64,000 nucleotides of DNA from Acholoe squamosa (GCA_949317995.1 OX439049.1:13144395-13208394); one strand, 5' to 3'. Positions 35,401-46,000 are shown, numbered from the stretch's first letter. Numbers and translations: made by a program. The notes: generated from the sequence alone by a model not told the origin.

Positions 35401-38201
35401 TCTCCCAGGGCAAATTAACAAAATTAGAAGTTACAGATCGATAGCAGACACTGTGATCTAAAAGTGCTTTTTTTAATTAACGAATTTGGATGATTTTTAG
35501 TGGTTTTACCCCTAAAAGATCACTAAAAATTACACTTTTCACAATGTCACACACAGGTTTTTCATGTAGAATCTAGTAAAATTCAATGCACACTAAGGTT
35601 GAGAGTCTAGCATCTATCTCTATTATTCATATTAGGCTATCAGATGAGTCAGACAAAATTATAGTGGATAGGGATGAAGGCATAATTTGTGATTTCTGAG
35701 GATTATTATACATATCTCTAAATTTATGGCAATGTAAGATCCGGCAACATGGCCATAACTTCTTTGGTTTAAGTGCAAAATGCTTCTAATTTCACCAGTA
35801 ATCTGGCCAGTATGAACCCTCTACCCATACTGAATATCAAAAACCTCCCCCAATTGCTCTGCTGTATATAGTACATTATGAGGCTGAAAATATGGTGTGG
35901 ACTATGCACTTGCCGGATCTTACACAAAAAAAGGTCTTCAGTAAATGCTACAGAGGAAAATAATGGTGTAACTTTGATACTAAACTATGAAGTATAATTG
36001 ATATTAAGGTCATAATTTGTCATTATGCAAAAATTGTTTGATCTAGCTAAGATATTTGAGGCAGGAGGTGAGCATGAAAAGTGGTTGTTTTATCACTATT
36101 TTAACATGGCTACTTTGCTTGAAAGTTGAGACCCTAAAAATAAAAATTGCCCATGTATACATTTATGGGGAAAAAGGAAAATAATATCTGTTTCTATATC
36201 TTTGCACAATAATAGTCTTAATAAGTGCTGTATATTGTTTAATGTATATTGGAGTTGATCATTGCTTGTCAGATGGCACAGAATCTAGTCAGACCTGATC
36301 AGTCTACTCACTAAGGATGCATTCATTCATAATGCCGACCCTACAGGGTGGAGATGTTTTCCTATTGGATACCCTGATATACTATTTCATGTTTAATTAA
36401 CAAAGTTGCATAGTAAGTTAGACTGAATACTTCTTACATGTATATATTATCTTTGATTGGCAACTTGATTTACCAAGGGTGCCTTCATACAATCCCCAAA
36501 TAAATCCCCAATAGCTACCATCTTTGATTAACAATGCTGGATTTTAAGGGGAAAATACTTTCTTCATATAGCTGCTTTACTATCTTTGATCAAAATGGAG
36601 TGCTTTGATAAAATACCACAATGATACATCTTAAATAGCTGCTATACCATCTTTAATTCCCAGAGAGCGGCTTCATAGACTACTCCGAGTTCTGTGCCAT
36701 GATGAACCTGATGTGGTCGGCTTGTAAAGCCATGGAGGACGGGATGAAGAAGATCTTTACGGCCATCGACAAGAACTCGGATGAGAAGATTAGTCGTGAA
36801 GAGCTCAGACAGGCGCTGTGTAACCTGGGACAGGAAGTGACATCAGATGAGTGTGAGGACATCATCAAAACCTTTGACAGGGACCATGATGGATACATAA
36901 ACTTTGATGGTAAGTACCCCGTGTCAGTAACCCTTTCAGGGCCGCTGGTGCATTACCATAATAGGGAGGGGAAGTCACGTCATGTGCGGACGGATTCTGA
37001 GCTCAGCATATTATCGCCTGCAAGCTTGAAGGATAGGGGGAAATTTTAGGCCTGGCATAACTTTTTTAAGAATGAGAGTTGAGCCTTAAAATTTCATATA
37101 TGGTGGGCCTTCTGGTCAATTCAAATATTGTTTATTTTAGTTCCAAATCAGAAATTTTTTTACGACATAGTTTATCGCGAGACTTAGGCTCCCTATTCCT
37201 CGTGCATAGGACGCACCTCATGTGTAAGGTGCACCCTAAAGTTGAGGAGAATATTATCAGGCGCATGTGGGATTTAATTTAGGTGTAGTTAGGTAAAAAA
37301 AAAGTTGTGTTTCCAGTAACCTGACCGACCCTAGCAAAACAGGGCAAAAAAGATTGTTTTTGGACTCTGAAGAATTCTCATTTCTTTAGGAATTTTTTTC
37401 AGAAAGTTTTCATACTTTTTTGAGGGTTTTTATATTTTTGTTCATTTTCCTTTTCATATTCTTCCCCTCTTTCACAGATTTTTCATCATTATTTTGTAGT
37501 GAAATCAAAGAATTTGATACATTTGCATACATCCATTGATATGTGCCCTAGCATTTCCTATATCTACATGTAAAAGAAAAAAAAGAAAAATTCTAAAAAG
37601 AAATCCTACTGACCAACTACCGACCCTACCTTTTCAAGTCATGTTACTGGAAACAAACAATTATTTTGGCCTTAGCACTGTTTTATTTTATAAGACCCCG
37701 CCTATAGGAAGCACCCTGAGTTCAGATCTGTAGATCACATAAGACACACCTGAGGTTATCATTGTGCATAAGCCGCGTCCTATACGTGAGGATTTGTGAT
37801 AGTAAAACATACCCATTGGTTAGTATGATGCATACTAGGCCTACTCTAAATCTAATACCAGTGCAGCATCTCCAGTAGAGGGTGCTGTTGTAAAAGGTAT
37901 GAGGGGTCGTTACTTTATTGGTGCATTATGCCGTCGTTAGGGTCGCCATGATGCATTAATGCAGCCTTCCCTGATTACTTTCCAGGTACATTAATGCACT
38001 ATAACAGTCGCTTTCGGCTGCAATGCATCATGCTAATTTGTGGTCAAGATACATGAGTATAATAGCTATATAGCTTAGGTAAAGGTTCCTCATGATGATT
38101 AGATTTATGTTATACGGTGACATTTCAACATGTTTCTTTCTGTTTTCTTTATCGCAGAGTTCATCACGATGATGATATTCCTAAATCAACTCAGCGTGTG
38201 A
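15566..38201 (+). CDS. Calmodulin-like protein with four EF-hands
   Basis: Five exons: 15566-15568 (only the ATG, then GTAAGT), 25632-25665 (34 nt), 35170-35313, 36664-36909 and 38158-38201. Phases agree at every join and give 156 residues (calmodulin has 149). Four EF-hand loops are intact: residues 22-33 (DKNGDDKIAKDE), 58-69 (DTDKSGFIDYSE), 96-107 (DKNSDEKISREE) and 132-143 (DRDHDGYINFDE), each with Asp at position 1 and Glu at 12. Loops 1 and 3 have Asp and Glu at position 6, where Gly is usual, so the odd-numbered loops may bind calcium differently. The intron right after ATG is a known feature of calmodulin genes. The N-terminal segment (AAEQIGKGRLD) comes from the micro-exon. Introns 1 and 2 span 10.1 and 9.5 kb. 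It is a cytosolic calcium sensor by family; partners are unknown. Exons 3-5 are certain, exon 2 very likely, exon 1 likely. Confidence 0.85.
16125..17330 (+). repeat. Three tandem repeat units, the first split by the retrotransposon
   Basis: The phrase GAGCTGCTCAGCGAGC... ACCAGAGACGTGGTACCAGG ... CCTTAACCCTGTAA..GCCGCTGATGCAGGAGT occurs at 16125-16210, about 17080-17175 and partly at 17265-17325. GCATCATG hairpins lie between the units. The period is about 190 bp once the insertion is removed. Confidence 0.65.
16205..16982 (+). mobile_element. 5'-truncated non-LTR retrotransposon (3' end of the reverse transcriptase ORF)
   Basis: The open frame from about 16209 to the stop at 16602-16604 reads SLEALQRLQNRALRICLRC..., then VKELHEICKVALLEKRFDMLLL, YNTRSQNKMVFELPR and STWYRGVALWNALPRDIQ. 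This is the C-terminal pattern of LINE (CR1/Jockey-like) reverse transcriptase ORFs: LQNRALR, then YSTRS, then LWNSLP-type motifs. About 370 bp of 3' UTR and an A-tract (16974-16982) follow. It interrupts a hairpin repeat: the flank GATGCAGGAGT on the left and CCCATTGG on the right are nearly contiguous in the intact copy at 17150-17195. Only about 130 codons remain, so it is a dead insertion. Confidence 0.75.
18068..18242 (+). repeat. 170-bp dispersed repeat, forward copy
   Basis: It begins GTGGGTCCACCATTTTGAAT and contains TGGTTGCCATCTTATCAGC and AGAACCAGCTCCACTCCCGC. The reverse complement occurs at about 25335-25510 in the same intron, roughly 80-85% similar by eye. Confidence 0.6.
18828..18923. 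repeat. Fold-back sequence of about 96 bp
   Basis: AACAAAGGGC...GTCTCTGTTCCGG...ACCCAAGGCCC, then a short spacer, then GGGCCTTGGGT...CCGGACAGAGAC...GCCCTTTGTT. The arms pair over most of their length, so the region could form a long hairpin. No coding. Confidence 0.7.
20040..20215. repeat. G-run rich tract with short tandem units
   Basis: Several runs of 7-10 G separated by CATAATTTTTTCAACCCCT-like spacers, three imperfect units of about 30-45 bp. It has G-quadruplex potential on the plus strand. Confidence 0.55.
21525..23058. mobile_element. Fold-back element with 'CCAAGATGGCC' units
   Basis: The left end reads AAACACCCAGGGCTGGTGTACAAAATTA... and the right end is its inverse (GTACACCAGCCCTGGGTGTTTT). 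Both arms hold tandem units of about 150 bp containing CCAAGATGGC(C/T)(A/G)CC and GGAACACTTTGTA, pointing inward from both sides. It contains the TTAA element at 22783-22938. Confidence 0.65.
22783..22938 (+). mobile_element. 156-bp TTAA-flanked MITE, copy 1
   Basis: TTAA on both sides (22779-22782 and 22939-22942), with inverted ends AGGGGGGCTAGCA and TGCCAGGGCCCCT. Same length as copy 2 and in the opposite orientation. TTAA targets are used by piggyBac and Kolobok transposases; the helper is not in the window. Confidence 0.8.
23062..23081. repeat. Perfect short hairpin CTAGTGGC-ttc-GCCACTAG
   Basis: An 8-bp perfect stem with a short loop, sitting exactly at the right end of the fold-back element; it may be part of an element terminus. 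Confidence 0.55.
24659..24814 (-). mobile_element. 156-bp TTAA-flanked MITE, copy 2
   Basis: TTAA at 24655-24658 and 24815-24818; the interior is the reverse complement of copy 1, including CACGTGATCACCCCTTGACC. Exact length conservation suggests a young or constrained family. Confidence 0.8.
25335..25510 (-). repeat. 170-bp dispersed repeat, inverted copy
   Basis: Reverse complement of the repeat at 18068-18242 (for example GGGTCCACCATTTTGAATTTTGCTGG on the minus strand). It ends about 120 bp before the 34-nt micro-exon of the calmodulin-like gene. Confidence 0.6.
26578..26746. mobile_element. 169-bp MITE-like element
   Basis: Inverted ends GGGGCATCCATAAATGAC... and ...GTCATTTATGGATGGCCCC; ACA (or ACAG) repeats on both sides. 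The middle is C-rich. Non-coding. Confidence 0.7.
27711..27736. repeat. (ACTC)n microsatellite
   Basis: Six consecutive ACTC units followed by a degenerate one. Confidence 0.9.
28494..28648. repeat. Long hairpin (fold-back), copy 1
   Basis: GCAAATGTCCAC..CCATGGGAT..TTTACATCGTATTCCCC... returns as ...GGGGAATACGATGTAAA..ATCCCATGG..GTGGACATTTGC, with a loop around 28565-28590. Related copies lie at about 45690-45850 (EIF2B4 intron) and 50880-51260. All three are accompanied by CATTGAATACGG phrases and CAGCCATGACA ends, so they belong to one element family. Confidence 0.75.
29352..29436. repeat. (TA)n microsatellite
   Basis: About 85 bp of nearly pure AT dinucleotide repeat with one phase break. 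Confidence 0.95.
29640..30780. repeat. Irregular array of GATGAACGTAACAT motifs
   Basis: (G/A)ATGAACGTAACA occurs at about 30188, 30358, 30557, 30738 and 30760 with variants at 30017 and 30205, and an inverted copy (TTACGTTCATCAGATCTGAT) at 29641. Spacing is irregular in an AT-rich background. Confidence 0.6.
32440..32650 (+). repeat. Repeat with a tRNA-like core, copy 1
   Basis: The tRNA-like segment (32552-32623) is embedded between GTGTAGGGGAC...ACATGTCCCCT...CCAGGCGTGGGTGGA..GGAAACGTTGTAC on its 5' side and AAAACGTT..GCCGACCCC on its 3' side. The same flanks surround the second copy at 56960-57215 on the other strand. GCATCATG hairpin repeats abut it on both sides. Confidence 0.7.
32552..32623 (+). 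tRNA. tRNA-Phe(GAA)-like sequence, probably repeat-derived
   Basis: Cloverleaf by eye: acceptor AGGGAAG/TTTCCCT, D stem GCTC/GAGC, anticodon loop CTGAAGG (GAA), T stem CTGGG/CCCGG with loop TTCAATC. A box (TAGCTCAGAGG) and B box (GGTTCAATCC) are good. The anticodon stem is poor: ATCGT against CTGAG gives two Watson-Crick pairs, one wobble and mismatches at both ends. The same bad stem is present in the copy at 56986-57069, so it was inherited by a repeat family rather than being a local mutation. A working tRNA-Phe is unlikely; transcription by RNA polymerase III is possible. Confidence 0.6.
32777..32960. mobile_element. 184-bp MITE with TA target duplication
   Basis: Ends GGGCCATTTTCCACCACCCGATA and TATCGGTTGGTGGAAAATGGGCC; TA on both sides (32775-32776, 32961-32962). 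The interior contains CGGCCGACAG / CTGTCGGCCG inverted motifs. Non-coding. Confidence 0.75.
33699..33755. repeat. Short tandem repeat, 21-bp unit
   Basis: ATTGGGCCAATGTCGGC(A/T)TAT is repeated about two and a half times. Each unit contains the palindrome TTGGGCCAA. Confidence 0.7.
34411..35160 (+). repeat. Minisatellite built from the splice acceptor of calmodulin-like exon 3
   Basis: About 13 units of roughly 56-58 bp reading ACCCTCTTTATCTATC(C/T)CC..GAGGTAAAGCAGTGCTCCTCTTATAACCTGT. The real acceptor just after the array reads ACCTTCTTTATCTATCTCCCCCAG|AGGTGAAGGCGTGCTTC. The units thus match the polypyrimidine tract, the AG and the first ~15 nt of the exon. Many units keep CTAG|AGGT or an equivalent acceptor. 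Confidence 0.85.
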
Positions 38202-38363
38202 GGTGGACCGACATGCTTTGATAACAATAACATTATATCTTTAAAGTTCTACATTTCTTTTTGATACATCAATGTACGGTTTTGTGGCTCTGGCTGGGTA
38301 GGAATACTTTATTATGTTTACCACTTTGTTGTACTTTTTGTCAAATTTTCTTTTGTGTCAATC

Positions 38364-38369
38364 AATAAA
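38364..38369 (+). other. Poly(A) signal of the calmodulin-like gene
   Basis: AATAAA about 165 bp after the stop codon, followed by T-rich and GT-rich sequence (38395-38450), which is the usual downstream element. Confidence 0.75.
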
Positions 38370-38689
38370 ATGAATATAAGGATATTAGTCTTCCATTTTT
38401 TTGTGTGTGTCAAGTTTTTTGGGTTTTTTTGGGGTGTTTTTTTTCAATTTTCAATATTGCTTGGTGTCCTGGATAACACACCTGATATATCTTCAACGGC
38501 AGTGATGGTAATCGAATCTATGGGCTGAATAAAGATGGAAATCACAGGCCTACACTTTTTAGAGAGACACTGATGAGGTATGGTTATTTAACACCATTAC
38601 GGAAGCTAAGGTGCTTCTATAAAGAGTAGAAGCGATCCAAATTCACGTGAAGTATTACAGTTCTTTCAACACCAAGTAATGTACTTACG

Positions 38690-40300
38690 TGTACCTAACA
38701 CCTGCTACAAACACCCAATTGTTTTATACATGTACTACTGAAGTGTATTGTATATAAGCAGCGGTTTATACATGAATCTAAGTCTTAGTCCATATTATAA
38801 AACCGTCTTAAAGAGAGGGTGCGGCTAAGAGGCTGGGCTGAAAGGCAGAGTAACATTATATTAGAATTGTACTAACCACCTCTAAATCAAGCCTAGGTTG
38901 CACCTTATACTATTTCCTCAAATTCAGTGTGCGCCTCATACACAAAAGGCACCTTAATCTGATGTACTAAAGGCCTGCTGTAGATTCAAGTGTACATACA
39001 GAACGCCTGCTCCAAACATCCAATTGTATTTACTACTCACTAGATGCCTGCAACAAACACCCAATTGAACATACTACTTGCTGAACGCCGGTAACTATTA
39101 AACACCAAATTTTATTGAATGCCTGCTACAGGCACCAAAAATGAAATACTAGCATAAGACTTGAGAGCATTGGATGTTTGTACCAGGAATTCACTAAGTA
39201 GCATTGTATGGAAGGCCGGTGCAACAGGCCATTTGTCTTTTGTTATTTGTCATTTGCCATTTGCTACTTATGTCTTGCCATTTGCTAATTGTTAATATCA
39301 TTTGCCGTTTGCCAATTGCCACTTACATCTTAATTATAAATAATTGTTAATAATTATTAATAATTGTTAACTTGATGTCATTTGCCACTTGCCAATTGTT
39401 AATTGTTGTTATTAACAACTGGCATAGTGTACGCATAGTCCACCAGTCGGCAGCACCTTACGATACCGAGATACAGACGTAATGACTATTCCAGTTTACT
39501 CCTAAGACACAAACTGCCCTAGATCGTAGAGGCTCGAACTGTGGGGACCTTCCCTCCTATGAGCGCAGTTACCAAGGTGTGGGGGCTCTCGACCTAAAAC
39601 TGTCCATAATCAAGTATAGTAGTGTTCACACTCAATACGTAATAAAGAGTTCCAGAAACATAACAGGCAAGATATAAGTGCCAATTGGCAAACGGCAAAC
39701 GGTTGAAGACATTACAGTATGATTACCTCGGTAACAATAGGCAAATGGCAAGAATAAGACTAAGTAGTAATTGGCAAATGGCAAATGACAAATAACAAAT
39801 GGCAAATGGCATGTCGCACCAGCATTCCATACATTAGCTATAGCTGACATTTACTAAGTAGTACCGTAATCTCCCGCGTATAAGGCGCAGCCCGCATATA
39901 AGGCGTACCCCCAACTAAGGGAGGCCTGTCCCACGTATAAGGCACACCCCTAAGAGCAGATTTTTGTAAATGTAGTACTATTCTATAGTAAAAATACCCC
40001 CCCCCCCTATAAGGCGCACCCCAAACTCAAGGTAATTTTCCTCCCACGTATAAGACCCAGTAGCCTTTTGTTTGGCGTATATGACGCACCTTATACGCGG
40101 GAGATTACGGTATGTACCATTGGGTGTTTGCAGCAGGCATTTAGTGAGTAGTATATGCAAATTCGTGTTTGTAGCAGGGGTGTGGTAAGTACAATGTAGT
40201 ATCGTAATACATCTGGTATAAGGCCCTTTGAACTCTGGGTGCATCTTTTAAAAGCGGTTCGCCTGTCTGCAGTAGTTGGTTAGTAAGTAGTATGTACAAT
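38690..40300. repeat. Large imperfect inverted duplication centred near 39,530
   Basis: The left arm carries CACCTGCTACAAACACCCAATTG phrases (38690-39110) and GCCATTTG / TTGCCATTTG blocks (39220-39400). The right arm carries the inverse: CAAATGGCAAATG blocks (39660-39815) and CAATTGGGTGTTTGTAGCAGG (from 40115). Outer phrases GTATGGAAGGCCGGTGC and GCACCAGCATTCCATAC also match as inverses. Confidence 0.65.
39864..40110. mobile_element. 'CCGTAATCTCCCGCG' TA-flanked MITE, copy 1
   Basis: Inverted ends CCGTAATCTCCCGCGTATAAGG and CCTTATACGCGGGAGATTACGG, with TA at 39862-39863 and 40111-40112. It is inserted between minisatellite units. Confidence 0.85.
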
Positions 40301-41100
40301 TGGGTGTTTGTAGCAGGTGTTTAGTGAGTAGTATGTACCATTGGGTGTTTGTAGCTGGTGTTTAGTGAGTAGTATGTACAATTGGGTGTTTGTAGCAGGT
40401 GTTTAGTGAGTAGTTTGTACAATTGGGTGTTTGTAGCTGGTGTTTAGTGAGTAGTATGTACAATTGGGTGTTTGTAGCAGGTGTTTAGTGAGTAGTATGT
40501 ACAATTGGGTGTTTGTAGCAGGTGTTTAGTGAGTAGTATGTACAATTGGGTGTTTGTAGCAGGTGTTTAGTGAGTAGTATGTATGATTGGGTGTTTGTAG
40601 CAGGTGTTTAGTGAGTAGTATGTACGATTGGGTGTTTGTAGCAGGTGTTTAGTGAGTAGTATGTACAATTGGGTGTTTGTAGCTGGTGTTTAGTGAGTAG
40701 TATGTACGATTGGGTGTTTGTAGCAGGTGTTTAGTGAGTAGTATGTACAATTGGGTGTTTGTAGCTGGTGTTTAGTGAGTAGTATGTACAATTGGGTGTT
40801 TGTAGCAGGTGTTTAGTGAGTAGTATGTACGATTGGGTGTTTGTAGCAGGTGTTTAGTGAGTAGTATGTACGATTGGGTGTTTGTAGCTGGTGTTTAGTG
40901 AGTAGTATGTACGATTGGGTGTTTGTAGCAGGTGTTTAGTGAGTAGTATGTACAATTGGGTGTTTGTAGCTGGTGTTTAGTGAGTAGTATGTACAATTGG
41001 GTGTTTGTAGCAGGTGTTTAGTGAGTAGTATGTACAATTGGGTGTTTGTAGCAGGTGTTTAGTGAGTAGTATGTACAATTGGGTGTTTGTAGCAGGGGTT
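40115..41100 (+). repeat. 41-bp minisatellite
   Basis: The unit TTTAGTGAGTAGTATGTACA / ATTGGGTGTTTGTAGC(A/T)GGTG is repeated about 19 times in near-perfect tandem from 40320, with degraded units from 40115. AGCAGG and AGCTGG variants, and TACAATT and TACGATT variants, are interspersed. Stray units occur at 41396-41470. Confidence 0.95.
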
Positions 41101-41112
41101 TAATAGTAAGTA

Positions 41113-41393
41113 CCATAATCTCTCGCGTATAAGGCGCGACTTATACGCGAGGTTTTAATTCTCCCTGGATCCAGAAGGGGGACACCAAGACCTTTCTTTT
41201 GATATGTTACACTCCCACTAAGTCATAACATGACATAGGGTGGTGAGGAGGTTCCTGTGTACCTCAGGTACACATAGGTTCTTAAATTTTGCAAAATCCA
41301 TTCAGTAGAACAGAAGTTGTGAATTTTATTTTTTTTTACCATTTCCTGGTGCGTCTTATACGCGAGGTGCGCCTTATACACGGGAGATTATGG
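41113..41393. mobile_element. 'CCGTAATCTCCCGCG' MITE, copy 2
   Basis: Ends CCATAATCTCTCGCGTATAAGG and ...TATACACGGGAGATTATGG with TA on both sides. The interior has CCAGAAGGGGGACACCAAGACC, shared with copies 3 and 5. Confidence 0.8.
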
Positions 41394-41477
41394 TAGTATG
41401 TACAATTGGGTGTTTGTAGGAGGGATTCATTAAGTAGTATGTGCAATTGGGTGTCTGTAGCAGGTGTTTAATGAGAA

Positions 41478-41714
41478 GTAATCACCCCCATATAAGACGC
41501 AGTGTACGTATAAGACGCACCTAGACTTTTCCTCTACTGAATGGATTTTCAAAATTTAAAAAGCTAGGGCCCCCCAGACACCACTGGGGCCATCTATGTC
41601 ATAATATGACTTAGGGGAAGTGTAATATATCAAAATAAAGCTCTTGGTGTCCCCCTTGCAGATCCAGGGAGAACTAAAGACTATAAGACGCGTCTTATAC
41701 GCAGGAGATTACGG
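41478..41714. mobile_element. 'CCGTAATCTCCCGCG' MITE, copy 3, inverted
   Basis: The interior is the inverse of copy 2 (CTTGGTGTCCCCCTTGCAG). The right end is CGCAGGAGATTACGG followed by TA; the left end is degenerate. Confidence 0.7.
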
Positions 41715-41765
41715 TAAATAAAATTGTGTGTTTGTAGCTGGCTTACTGAATGCCTGCATATGCTA

Positions 41766-41984
41766 CCGTAAATTCTCTCGTATAAGCCGCTGCTTATACC
41801 ACAACCCAGATCAAAATGAGGCTTATAGGTTCACTCCAAAGTAGGGGTGAGGCTTATATGAGGGGTTTTGAATAGAACAGTACTAAACTACCAATTTTCA
41901 AGCCCCAGGTGTGGCTTATAAACTCCTCTCAAAGTCAGGGTGCAGCTTATACGAGGGATGCGGCTTATACGAGGGAATTTACGG
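41766..41984. mobile_element. Related MITE, 'CCGTAAATTCTCTCG' subfamily, copy 4
   Basis: Ends CCGTAAATTCTCTCGTATAAG and CTTATACGAGGGAATTTACGG, TA on both sides. Several internal GGCTTATA units. Confidence 0.8.
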
Positions 41985-43092
41985 TACTTAATGAGCCTGC
42001 TACAAACTCTCTAAAAGACTAACACTACTGCAGCAACGGTTTATACATGAATCCGAGGCCACCTCAAAATCAAGTTTAAGGTTAATCTCATACCGACCTA
42101 GCAGGATACATTATTGGCCAATGAGATAATTCCCTTCATTCAGTGCAGGCTTTTAGGATACATTACATAATAGCTGGTCCCCATCATGCAGGCTGGTATC
42201 AGTGTTCATCTCTCCAGGTACCAGATCAATCAATGTCACCCCCTACTAAGGAACCTGGTATACTGTTTCCTCCAACTCAGGCTGTGAGATACGCCTTAGG
42301 TGCGAGGTACTACAATACTTACTGAAGGACTACAGACTTAATTGTAAATACTGCAGTACTTATCAAGTAAAAGACATTGCTGTGACCAAAACCTTTGACG
42401 TCACCCGTATCTCACACTTCCAAATTAATCCCAGTAACTCAATTTGCTCTAACACCTCAAATATCAACCACCCCCTGCGTACACCTAAGTTAATGCAGAT
42501 TCTAAAAGGTGCATCAAGAGGCTATGCTCGCTATGCTGGCGTACAAGATGTGCCTTATACGTGAGGTATTACAGTTGATACCATCGAAGCCTAACATAAA
42601 GGAGAAACTGAATATTCTTGATTTTTTAGGTCTGAGGGTATAATCTATATCCGGTATCTTTAATTCATATCCAAAATCATATACACATCAACAAAATACG
42701 ATTGTATATGTCACAGACAATTTATTGCATCATTTTTTTATTCCATACTATAAACTCCTATCCAAAGGACTATATTTTATACATATCCATTTATTCATCA
42801 ACCTAATATACTAGGTTCATGTACCTTGGTCGTCACCAATGCAGTCAGTGCTGGCGAGTTATCCACTAGGACTACATTGGTGCATCATACCCTCCAGTCA
42901 GGAGTGTATCAATCCTGTAGGAGCGACATGATGCATGCATTCATGCATCATGACTGCAAATGAGCATGATGCATTAAAGCATTTTCCAGGTTTTATAGGT
43001 TAAGCAGCTAATGGTAGGTCTATAATTATCTTACATAACAAAGTGAGTCTTTATCCCTCTGTTCACCTAGTTTCTAGTACAAGTAACATCCA

Positions 43093-46000
43093 CTAGAGGT
43101 CTCTATGGGAGTCCCCCTCCACATGCTTTACTCGTAAGACGACTGGTACCGACGTACAGGGCACCATGCCTATCTCTGTTATCACCATGGTAACCAGTTC
43201 CGGTGGTGTGACGTCATAGACGAGGTTTAGGACGCTGAGCGATGATTGGTCCTTCCAGTCCTTGAGGGGTGCGTCTGCCTTCTCTATACGTGCTACGTCA
43301 TCAGGGTCACCTACAGTGGGGAAGGTGTTATAAGTCAAAATGGGTTGAGATGAAATTACTGTAGTACTGTATTTGACGTAATAAGCGCACATACCCCTCT
43401 TTTTGCTCATATTTCAAACTAGAAATGACTCAAAACTTTCCGATTGCGAACCTGAATTAAACTCATAACTACTAGATAGGTATTTTTGATATTTTTTAAG
43501 CACACTGTGCGCTAATTACAGAGTAAGTGAGTAATTGATGTTTAACGCCAATATTGACAGCTAAGGTCATATCCATGGCAAGAACTACATTACATGATTT
43601 CACAAAGGAATTTGTCTGTGCCCATGCATATGTGCACGACACACATCCGAGTGGACAGGAAAGAGGCATTATAGACCCTTCTAAGTGTGCTAGGGAAGCC
43701 CATGCTTATTACATCGCCTATGATTCCTCACATATAGCTGTTCAGAACTTAACATCAATTCAAACTTAGAAAATGTGAACTTTAACTTATTTGGATATGC
43801 TCCTTACCTGTTTCGTTAAATACAAAGGAGTCGGTCTGGACACGTTCACAGAACTTATATGTCTCACAGCACACGAGAACAGGCACGTTGTAGGACTTGG
43901 CGAGGAGAGCCATCTGGGAACTACCCACCCGCGACATGACGTAACCATTGGCCAACAACGCATGTGCACCCAGCATCACCTTGGTTACCTGTTTAAATAG
44001 ATATGATGAACATATATTCAAAACTCTAGTCAAAATCTAAAAAGGAGAAAAAAAGAAGAAAAATGTGAAATCACTTGGCATTGTAATTAGCCTCCACCCA
44101 TCAATTAATCCAAACATTGACACAATATCAAGAATGTTGTGTAACTTGCCTTTTTTGGTCGTTAAACGTCTAAGGGTGATTGAGTAAGTAATGGTTGTTT
44201 AACAACATTTTGAGAGTGAACGATATATCCAAGGTGGGAAAACTACTTTAGGTATAGTTTCATAGATGAATACAGTACAGGTATCTATGTCTGTGCATAT
44301 TATTATAAGACACAGATATATGAAACAGGGTCTAGAAAAAAAGGAGATAAGACTCGTTAACATTTAATTCACCTACCTCTGGGAAGACATGTGAAGCAGC
44401 GTTAATTAGAACATATGTACACCGGATTCCATATTTCACAAGCCGACGCAACATCTCGCGACCTAAAAAGTAAAAGGTACATGATTGAGATTATAAGTTG
44501 TTCAAAAATCGCTACATGGAATTTTTTTCAATGATAAGTTTCTTTTACCAGGTTTAAGGAAATTACACTGGTGACTTCTTTATTCGTTATTACAGGGCTC
44601 CATCTATTGCTTCCAGGTTTACAGTCAATTGTAGACATAACATACTGGTGAGTCTGCTCGTCAGCAGCACCATATAGGTGTATCATATCGGCCCGTTGGT
44701 AGTGAATGAAGCACTGGCCCACTACTCGCGGGGGCTGTATTCATGCATTGTGTCCGCTGGGCAGTTTGGGTTAATGTATTACATGATAAGAGTTAAATCC
44801 CAAGATGTGAAAAGCTAATGACTGACCTTCTAACTTTGGTCTCCCGTCAACGACAACAACTCTAAACTTGCGCTTCATGTCGTGAGCATCTTGTAGCACC
44901 TTCTGAATAAGTGATGAGCTAAAAGACAGAAAAATAAAAATATATCTCACAAGAGTTTCAATGAGGACAGCCATATCGGAGTAGCTTGTATGAAAATGAT
45001 AAAGAATGGGAAGCAGTCTACTTATAGCATGTGTGGCATTTTTACTTTAAAATTATCATTTCCGTATTTGAAGTTATTAGCGCACATACTCTGGTAAGCG
45101 CACACACGCCTCTTCTTTACCATATTTTAGACGAGAAATAACTTGAAATCTTTCGTTTCTGAAGCCCAGTTAAACTCTTAACTACTGTACATATGTTTTA
45201 GTTATTTTTCAAGCGCACTGTGCGCTAATTACGTCGAAAACGATATTATTGAATTTTAAACTTAATATGATAATGGAAAGCAAACAGATTTTACCATGCA
45301 TAAACCATGATGACATCTCCATCTCTGATCTTAGTGCTGGCATATGTCTTGGATATGGCCTCCCCGGCTAGTTGGATCTTCTCGTACAGATAACTATTTA
45401 TAGCTTCATTCAACTCCTTTTTAGCCTGTGTGAGGAAGCGAATACAAACTTGTCATAAACCATTAAAAAAAATTGCAGACTTATGAAAAACAGATTGATA
45501 TTTGAATTCATTGACAAAATATTTTTATGTCATGGCAGATACGATCGTTACTATGGAACAGTATTGGACATGCCGTATTCAATGGGAGGATGGAATACAA
45601 TGTGGCCGTATTCAATGGGTGTCCGCCATCTTGGATTCTGAACAGATCTGAGCTGTGTTTCTCTATTTTAAAGCAAGTTAACCCTGTAGGGCCATGACAT
45701 AAATGGAAATGTCAACTCCCATGGAATATCTTTGCATCGCATTCCCCTCAGTGAGTCTGCCCGCATTCAACTCCGCCTATAAGGCCTCATTGAATCAGCA
45801 CTCACTTCGGGGAATATGATGCAAAAATATTCCATGGTCATTGACATTTGCTTATATATTCATTGATAAAATGCAGTATGAGATGGGCTTTATGACGTAG
45901 TAGGTACATGGCCTGTAAGAGATCTCAGAGCACATACCACATTAAACTGAGTGAAGCAGAAGTCTTAGATAACACTATCGGGATCTACGATTTGGTAATA

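Larger units (their letters stand above)
38370..43092. other. Repeat-dominated region between the calmodulin-like gene and EIF2B4
   Basis: The two genes are convergent. The interval is mostly the inverted duplication, the 41-bp minisatellite and four related MITEs, plus a GCATCATG hairpin copy at 42830-42990. Minus-strand AATAAA candidates for EIF2B4 (TTTATT on plus) are at 42721-42726 and near 42737. No coding region is seen. Confidence 0.6.

Noticed and set aside
40115..41100. Regular 41-bp array considered as a CRISPR array
   Set aside because: There are no unique spacers; the whole 41 bp repeats, and the context is an animal genome. It is a minisatellite.
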